A stretch of 10,397 bases of DNA from an uncultured Acetatifactor sp. (GTDB taxonomy: Bacteria > Bacillota > Clostridia > Lachnospirales > Lachnospiraceae): positions 1-10,397 of the forward strand of contig CANRZC010000059.1 in NCBI GenBank assembly GCA_947644185.1, written 5' to 3'. Positions 5,654 through 10,397 of this stretch are shown here, in pieces; position 1 is the stretch's first letter; each line of letters begins with the position of its first letter. A program made the translations under genes and the position numbers. A model generated the notes under the pieces. It worked only from the letters and a program-made list of their open reading frames with translations, made no database searches and was not told the origin of the DNA.

Positions 5654-7219
5654 TCACATAAGTGGCGCCACCAGCCGCATGATTCTCCCAAGCATCCTCT
5701 CCCACAGTTTCAGCTTCTTGTAATCCTCCACCTTCACCTCGATACATTTCTTTATGGTATCCTGAAAATCCTGCTCTATCACAGCTATCTGGGAATTCCG
5801 GTACAGCACAACGCCGCACTCAAAGTGATGGAACAGACTCCGATAGTCCAGGTTCACCGTGCCCACCACAGCCTTCACATCATCGGACACAAATACCTTT
5901 GCATGGACAAAGCCTGGCTCGTACTCACAGATTCTCACGCCTGCCTCCAGTAATTGGTCGTAATAAGTCTTTGCCAGCAGGAACGCATACTTCTTGTCGG
6001 GAATATGGGGCATAAGGATCACCACCTCTACCCCCCGCTTCACAGCATAGGTCATGGCTGTCAGCAGCTGGTAGTCTGGTATCAGGTAAGGTGTCATAAT
6101 ATGCACATAGGTGTGGGCTGTGTTCAGTATCTCCAAATACACCATCTGCCCTACCCTCTCTGGCCCCAGGGGGCAGACACTGTAGGGAATGGCATAGCCA
6201 TCACTGGAGGGAGTGTCTTCTGCGGGAAGCACATACTTTTCATAGTTTTCCGTCTCCGTCTCGTCCACATCCCACATCTCCAAAAACATGTAGGTGAAAC
6301 GCTCCACAGCGTCCCCTCGGATCATGGCACCTACATCCTTCCAGTGCCCAAAGCGCTCCTTTTCATTGATATATTCATCCGCCAAATTAATGCCGCCAGT
6401 AAAGGCCACCTTTCCATCGATAACCAGGATTTTTCTGTGATCTCTATTGTTGTAATGGGTGGAAAAAATCGGGCGGATAGGCGCGAACATCTTGCAGGAA
6501 ATTCCCTCCGCCTCCAGCATGTCCGGGAAAAAGTTTGGCAGGTTCCACAGTACATTGGTGCCATCGTACATAAAGCGAACCTCCACCCCCTGCCTGGCCT
6601 TCTCCTTTAGAATGTCCAGCACAGTTCCCAGCATTCGCCCACCGGACACAATAAAGAATTCCATGAAGATATACTTCTCAGCCTTCTTCAGCTCCTCCAC
6701 CATGTCCACAAACTGGCTGTCCCCCAGAGCGTAATACTTCATCTGGGTGTTGTCATAAACCGGACTATTGTCGTATTTTTCCAGATAATAAGCCAACTGT
6801 CCCATATGGGGGCTTTCGTTCCGAAGCTTGTCCCTAGTGTCTCCTCTGGGATGTACATATTTTTTTGTATACTCCGAAAGGGCCTTGAGCCTTTCATACA
6901 GAACCGTGGTGCCAGGCTGCATAATGATGGTCATATAAAAGATAGCCCCAAAAATGGGAAAGATTGCAATGGGCAGCATCCATGACAGCTTCAGGTCTGG
7001 ATTGCCAGGGGCATTATAGATATATACCACCACAATTGCGCTGATTGCCAAAAAAAGCCCATAGAACAGATAGCTGTAATTGCGCAGGAAAAAGTATCCC
7101 ACCATCAGCAAAACAAGCTGCGCCAGAAATCCTAAGAGAATCATGGCAAATCTTCCATAGATGACTGTCTTTAACTTTCCCAGCATCTGATTGACCTTTT
7201 CACCCATACCCAAAACCAC
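5654..7219 (-). CDS. cls: Cardiolipin synthase (phospholipase D family)
   Basis: This 521-residue membrane enzyme joins two phosphatidylglycerol molecules into cardiolipin and glycerol. Two or three N-terminal membrane helices (about 20-45, 48-68, 78-100) are followed by two phospholipase D domains. Each has a complete HxKxxxxD motif: H261/K263/D268 in DHRKILVID and H439/K441/D446 in FVHAKVFVSD, followed by GGIN and GTVN respectively. The length is normal for bacterial Cls. The start is uncertain: GTG at 7219 has only a weak purine-rich run upstream, and ATG at 7207 would give MGEKVNQML with no better site. It lies 20 bp after marR on the same strand, so the two are very probably one transcript, ended by the strong hairpin downstream. 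The family also contains similar PLD-type synthases with other lipid acceptors, but this layout is the standard one. Confidence 0.93.
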   Translation of the reverse strand: MVLGMGEKVNQMLGKLKTVIYGRFAMILLGFLAQLVLLMVGYFFLRNYSYLFYGLFLAISAIVVVYIYNAPGNPDLKLSWMLPIAIFPIFGAIFYMTIIMQPGTTVLYERLKALSEYTKKYVHPRGDTRDKLRNESPHMGQLAYYLEKYDNSPVYDNTQMKYYALGDSQFVDMVEELKKAEKYIFMEFFIVSGGRMLGTVLDILKEKARQGVEVRFMYDGTNVLWNLPNFFPDMLEAEGISCKMFAPIRPIFSTHYNNRDHRKILVIDGKVAFTGGINLADEYINEKERFGHWKDVGAMIRGDAVERFTYMFLEMWDVDETETENYEKYVLPAEDTPSSDGYAIPYSVCPLGPERVGQMVYLEILNTAHTYVHIMTPYLIPDYQLLTAMTYAVKRGVEVVILMPHIPDKKYAFLLAKTYYDQLLEAGVRICEYEPGFVHAKVFVSDDVKAVVGTVNLDYRSLFHHFECGVVLYRNSQIAVIEQDFQDTIKKCIEVKVEDYKKLKLWERMLGRIMRLVAPLM

Positions 7220-7239
7220 ACTCTCTTTCTGTCTTTACG

Positions 7240-7692
7240 TCAGTCGTCCCAGGTCCCGGACTCCAGAAAAGCATTCAGATTCACGAGACATCGATATAAA
7301 ATCTCCATCTCCTCTCCGCTTAAGTCCTTCACAATGGCCCTGATCATTTTCTTATGGAAGTCCCGATGATGATAAAAAGCCTTTCTCCCCTTGTCTGTTA
7401 AAAGTACATGCACCACGCGCTTATCCTTTGTACTGCGCTCTCTTCTGATATAGCCCTTGCGCTCCAGCCCGTTCATGTTTGTGGTCAAAGTGCTCACTGT
7501 GACAGAAAGCTTGTGTGCTATCACAGACATGTTTCTAGGCTCCTCCACACCGATAGCCTCAATGATATGCATATCATTGTTGGTAATATCCTGATACTCC
7601 TGTGTGATAACCGCTTTTGCCTCCATGTCCATCACATGGTTAAACAGGTTGACTAACAATTCGTTTATGGAGCGCTTTGTATTCTGTACCAT
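7240..7692 (-). CDS. MarR-family transcriptional regulator (candidate fatty-acid synthesis regulator)
   Basis: This regulator has about 150 residues. A helical N-terminus (SINELLVNLFNHVMDMEAK) is followed by a winged helix-turn-helix: helix NMSVIAHKLSVTVSTLTTNM (about 54-73), then LERKGYIRRERSTKDKR and VLLTDKG, the MarR wing. The C-terminal helices form the dimer interface. I prefer the ATG at 7692. The GTG at 7740 would sit at the predicted transcription start, leaving no leader, and would add a non-conserved tail. Its place directly after fabH and accDA suggests a FabT-like role, repressing fatty-acid genes in response to acyl chains; that is inference from gene order, not from a specific motif. 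It is co-transcribed with cls, which would bring cardiolipin synthesis under the same control. It probably also regulates its own promoter. Confidence 0.85.
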   Translation of the reverse strand: MVQNTKRSINELLVNLFNHVMDMEAKAVITQEYQDITNNDMHIIEAIGVEEPRNMSVIAHKLSVTVSTLTTNMNGLERKGYIRRERSTKDKRVVHVLLTDKGRKAFYHHRDFHKKMIRAIVKDLSGEEMEILYRCLVNLNAFLESGTWDD

Positions 7693-7748
7693 TTCTCCCC
7701 CATTATCCTCTCCAGACTCTGCCTCCAAGCTGCAGGTCACATATTAAT

Positions 7749-7776
7749 AATGTACCCATTTGCCAAGAAAAGTCAA
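7749..7776 (-). promoter_or_regulatory. Sigma-A promoter for marR-cls
   Basis: On the minus strand TTGACT (7776-7771), 16 bases, then TACATT (7754-7749); CATTAT with an 18-base spacer is an alternative -10. The -35 matches 5 of 6 consensus bases. Transcription would begin near 7742, which supports the downstream marR start at 7692. It lies directly after the fabH stop codon and gives marR-cls a transcript separate from read-through. Confidence 0.55.
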
Positions 7777-7778
7777 TA

Positions 7779-7788
7779 GGTAATTACC
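7779..7788. repeat. Palindrome GGTAATTACC next to the marR -35 box
   Basis: A perfect 10-bp palindrome covers the fabH stop codon and ends 3 bases before the marR -35 box. A second AT-rich palindrome, TATTAATA (7742-7749), lies at the predicted start of transcription. MarR proteins bind short AT-rich inverted repeats that overlap promoters, so either could be an operator. Neither matches the published FabT box closely, and palindromes this short also occur by chance. Confidence 0.3.
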
Positions 7789-8749
7789 ACTCTACCACAC
7801 AAGCTCCGCAGGTCAACCCAGCGCCGAAGCCTGACAGCACCAATCGCATTCCCCGCTTTAGCTCCCCCTTGCGATTTAGCTCATCCAGCAAAAGGGGAAT
7901 GGCCGCGGAGGAGGTATTCCCCACTCTGTCCAGATTCATGGGAAACCGGGAAATGGGCACACCTAGCCGCTTTGAAACCCCTTCTATAATACGCCGGTTG
8001 GCCTGATGAAGCACAAACAGGTCTATATCCTCTGGCGCAAGTCCTGCTTTTGCAAGGGCCTCTTCCACCCCTAAGGGAACCTGGCGCAGTGCAAAGGCAA
8101 ACACCTCCCGGCCATCCATCTGCAGGAACTGCCTAAAGTCAGTTTCCTGAAACCAAGGATTCACAAGGGGCCTGCTGCCCCCGGCAAGCACACTGCCTCT
8201 GCTGCCATCCGCATGCTGAACAAAGCTTAGGATACCACCTGTCTCACATTTCTCCACATAGACAGCGCCGGCACCATCCCCGAACAGAATGCAGGTACTC
8301 CTGTCCTCCCAGTTCACAAGCTTTGACAGCACCTCACTGCCTGCAATCAGAGCATTGCCATAGATTCCTGCCTCCACATATGCCCACACCGTATGCAGTG
8401 CAAACAAAAAGCCGGCGCATGCCGCATTTAAGTCAAATGCTACGGCATTCCCGGCTCCAATCCTGCCCTGGACCTGGCAGGCTACACAGGGCGCCGCATC
8501 CTCCGGCGAGCAGGTAGCTACCACCAAAAGCTCTACCTCTCCCGCCTGCTTTCCCGCATTCTGAAGCGCCCTCCCACAGGCCTCGGCTGCCAGCAAAGCC
8601 ACTGTCTCCCCGGTAGATACATACCTGCTGCCGATGCCTGTGCGCTCCTGGATCCATTCCTCTGAGGTGTCCACCAGCCTGACAATCTCTCTATTTTCCA
8701 CTCTGCGCCCAGGAAGGGCGCTTCCCGTTCCCATAATCTGAATTGACAT
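7784..8749 (-). CDS. fabH: Beta-ketoacyl-ACP synthase III
   Basis: This 321-residue protein is of typical length for FabH, the enzyme that condenses acetyl- (or branched) acyl-CoA with malonyl-ACP to begin fatty-acid synthesis. The catalytic triad is complete: Cys111 in NAACAGF, His248 in VLHQANRRI and Asn278 in RVGNTSSAAIP. The N-terminal RTGIGSR, the middle ILFGDGAGAV and the glycine-rich C-terminal GFGAGLTCG are all family hallmarks. The ATG at 8749 is preceded by a perfect AGGAGG 4 bases upstream. The gene follows accDA by 48 bp with no terminator between, so malonyl-CoA supply and chain initiation are likely encoded on one transcript. The chain primer preferred (straight or branched) cannot be judged from the sequence. 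No acpP or other fab elongation genes lie in the window. Confidence 0.95.
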   Translation of the reverse strand: MSIQIMGTGSALPGRRVENREIVRLVDTSEEWIQERTGIGSRYVSTGETVALLAAEACGRALQNAGKQAGEVELLVVATCSPEDAAPCVACQVQGRIGAGNAVAFDLNAACAGFLFALHTVWAYVEAGIYGNALIAGSEVLSKLVNWEDRSTCILFGDGAGAVYVEKCETGGILSFVQHADGSRGSVLAGGSRPLVNPWFQETDFRQFLQMDGREVFAFALRQVPLGVEEALAKAGLAPEDIDLFVLHQANRRIIEGVSKRLGVPISRFPMNLDRVGNTSSAAIPLLLDELNRKGELKRGMRLVLSGFGAGLTCGACVVEW

Positions 8750-8797
8750 ATATCCTCCTGTCCATGTCCAATTGTCACAAAATTTTCCAGCAATCCC

Positions 8798-10397
8798 CTA
8801 ATATTTGCGGAATCTTTCATATCTCTGCTCAGCGATTTCCTCCCCAGACATTCCCTGATAGCGCTTTAGAAATGCCATAATCTGCTCCTTCAGATAGCCT
8901 CCAATAGCCTCTGCTGTGGTGCTGTCCGCGCCGCCGAATTCTGGAATGACCTTATCCACCACATGAAGAAGCTTTAAATCCTGGGCTGTGATGCGCATGA
9001 TTTCACTGGCCTCTCTGGCCCGGGAAGCGTCCTTCCACAGGATGGAGGCAAAGCCCTCCGGGGACAAAATGGAATAAGTGGCATTCTCCAGCATCCATAC
9101 CTCATTCCCCACTGCTGTGGCAAGGGCGCCTCCACTGCCCCCTTCGCCGATAAAAATACACAGTATTGGTACCTGCAGGGCAGACATCTCTCGCAGATTG
9201 TAAGCGATGGCCTCTCCCTGTCCCCGCTCCTCTGCCTCAATGCCACAGTAGGCGCCAGAGGTATTGATAAAGCTCACAATGGGCCTGTGAAATTTCTCTG
9301 CCTGCTTCATCAGGCGCAGGGCCTTGCGATACCCCTCCGGCATGGGCATGCCGTAATTGCGCCACTGGCATTCCTTTCCGTCCTTTCCCTTACACTCTGC
9401 AATCACAGTCACCGGCTGTCCCTCCAGGAAACCGATACCGCCAATCATAGCCGGATCATCCCGAAAATGCCGATCTCCATGTGCCTCCACAAAATAGTCA
9501 AAGATGCAGCTCATGTAATCTCTTGCATCTGCTCGCTCCAATCTTCTGGCAGCCTTCACCTTCTCCCAGGCATTCACTGGTCTCATCTTCCATGTCTGTT
9601 CTTTTAACACCTCGTTTAGCACGAAATGAAATTCCTTTCCCTTTGTAAAATCCGCGTACTCCCCCTGCCTGCCCTGATGGGATTTTATCAGAAAATACAG
9701 TGTCTTCTTCAGCGCCTCCCGCCTGACGATTCCATCTATGATGCCGTGCTCCACCAAAAATTCTGCTGTCTGAAATCCCTCTGGCAGCTCCTGTCCTATG
9801 GTCTGGCGGATCACTCTTTGGCCTGCGAAGCCTATCAGTGCACCAGGCTCTGCCATGATCACATCCCCCAGCATGGCAAAGCTGGCCGTGACGCCACCCA
9901 TGGTAGGGTCTGTGAGTATCGTGCAATACAATAACCCGGCCTCCCCCAGCTTTTGAATGGCAGCAGCGGTTTTTGCCATCTGCATCAGAGATATAATGCC
10001 CTCCTGCATCCTAGCGCCTCCAGAGCAACAGAAGAAAAACACTGGCAGGCCCAATTTGACAGCCCGCTCCAGGGCTGCAGTAATCTTTTCTCCCACCACA
10101 TGTCCCATGCTGGCCATCAGAAATCTGGAATCGCAGATACCCAGCACAATATCCTCACCGAAGACCTTGCACTGCCCCACTGTGAACGCTTCCTCCAGCC
10201 CAGTCTTCTCTCTTGCAAGGGTCAATTTTTCCTCATACCCCTGGTAGGAAAGGGGATTTCTCACAGGCATATCCCCAAACCAGGGCTGGAAACTGTGGGG
10301 ATCTGCCACCATCCGAATACGGTTGTTGGTCCTAACCCGGAAATATCCCTCACATTCGTAACAGATATATTTTCGCTTCGCCACTCTGTCCCGGTTT
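8798..10397 (-). CDS. accDA: Fused acetyl-CoA carboxylase carboxyltransferase, beta-alpha (AccD-AccA), 5' end outside window
   Basis: One reading frame holds both halves of the carboxyltransferase that moves CO2 from biotin to acetyl-CoA, making malonyl-CoA. Numbered from the GTG at 10384, the AccD half (about 1-250) has CSGGARMQEG and TMGGVTASFAMLGD. The AccA half (about 268-528) has HGDRHFRDD, RNYGMPMPEGYRKALRL, EERGQGEAIA, GEGGSGGALA and SPEGFASILWKD. The usual AccA N-terminal helical region (about 60-70 residues) is mostly absent at the join. The GTG is not a true start: CYEC at residues 8-11 aligns with the second Cys pair of the AccD zinc ribbon (then FRVRTNNRIR), and the frame stays open to the window edge, so the first Cys pair and start lie beyond it. 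The usual FIDTPGAYPG of AccA reads FINTSGAYCG here. It precedes fabH; accB, accC and fabZ are expected upstream but not visible. Confidence 0.93.
   Translation of the reverse strand, partial: NRDRVAKRKYICYECEGYFRVRTNNRIRMVADPHSFQPWFGDMPVRNPLSYQGYEEKLTLAREKTGLEEAFTVGQCKVFGEDIVLGICDSRFLMASMGHVVGEKITAALERAVKLGLPVFFFCCSGGARMQEGIISLMQMAKTAAAIQKLGEAGLLYCTILTDPTMGGVTASFAMLGDVIMAEPGALIGFAGQRVIRQTIGQELPEGFQTAEFLVEHGIIDGIVRREALKKTLYFLIKSHQGRQGEYADFTKGKEFHFVLNEVLKEQTWKMRPVNAWEKVKAARRLERADARDYMSCIFDYFVEAHGDRHFRDDPAMIGGIGFLEGQPVTVIAECKGKDGKECQWRNYGMPMPEGYRKALRLMKQAEKFHRPIVSFINTSGAYCGIEAEERGQGEAIAYNLREMSALQVPILCIFIGEGGSGGALATAVGNEVWMLENATYSILSPEGFASILWKDASRAREASEIMRITAQDLKLLHVVDKVIPEFGGADSTTAEAIGGYLKEQIMAFLKRYQGMSGEEIAEQRYERFRKY

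Noticed and set aside
5954..6610. 218-codon plus-strand open frame opposite cls
   Set aside because: It is a shadow of the cardiolipin synthase gene; the translation shows no domain and there is no promoter or ribosome binding site.
7973..8000. TGAAAC followed 16 bases later by CGGTTG on the plus strand
   Set aside because: The second box does not match CGT, and the site lies antisense inside fabH with no gene downstream on that strand.
8750..8797. Possible separate promoter or terminator between accDA and fabH (includes TTGTGACAA)
   Set aside because: There are no -35/-10 boxes at workable spacing and no GC-rich hairpin with a T run; read-through is the simpler view.
10382..10384. GTG as the start codon of accDA
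   Set aside because: It falls inside the AccD zinc ribbon, between the two Cys pairs, and the frame is open to the window edge; the gene is simply cut by the window.

Overview
The window looks like chromosomal DNA of a gut-type Clostridium relative, most likely a Lachnospiraceae (Clostridium cluster XIVa) member. The reasons are the fused AccD-AccA carboxyltransferase, the fatty-acid genes sitting with a MarR regulator, the ECF sigma/anti-sigma pair with a single-pass anti-sigma factor, strong GGAGG ribosome binding sites, and use of GTG and TTG starts. The genus cannot be fixed from this sequence. I see no rRNA, tRNA, CRISPR array, insertion sequence or phage gene. Most of the window is ordinary housekeeping and regulatory DNA; I did not find a clearly new multi-gene system.

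Left part (1-3850): a scrap of a glycoside hydrolase family 16-like C-terminus runs out just before a class I SAM-dependent methyltransferase gene (+). That gene converges on an integral-membrane acyltransferase-3 gene (-), and the two coding ends overlap by 6 bp. After a 191-bp divergent intergenic region with a near-consensus sigma-A promoter comes a two-component pair (+): a short histidine kinase with almost no sensor region, and an OmpR/KdpE-type response regulator. The pair ends in a hairpin that also holds the stop codon of the opposing gene.

Middle part (3835-5650, -): an ECF sigma factor and its membrane-anchored anti-sigma factor are translationally coupled (ATGA overlap). They lie behind a textbook ECF-type promoter, TGAAAC-N16-CGTTTA, which suggests that the sigma factor transcribes its own operon. 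The sigma gene most likely starts at a TTG codon.

Right part (5654-10397, -): a lipid block reads accDA (5' end outside the window), fabH, marR, cls, then a strong terminator. AccDA makes malonyl-CoA, FabH starts fatty-acid chains, and cardiolipin synthase makes cardiolipin from phosphatidylglycerol. The MarR-type regulator lies between the fatty-acid genes and cls. A sigma-A promoter with small AT-rich palindromes around it lies just after the fabH stop, so marR-cls probably has its own, possibly self-repressed, transcript in addition to read-through from the acc/fab operon. The cls terminator stands only about 13 bp before the ECF promoter, cleanly separating the lipid block from the stress-sigma block.
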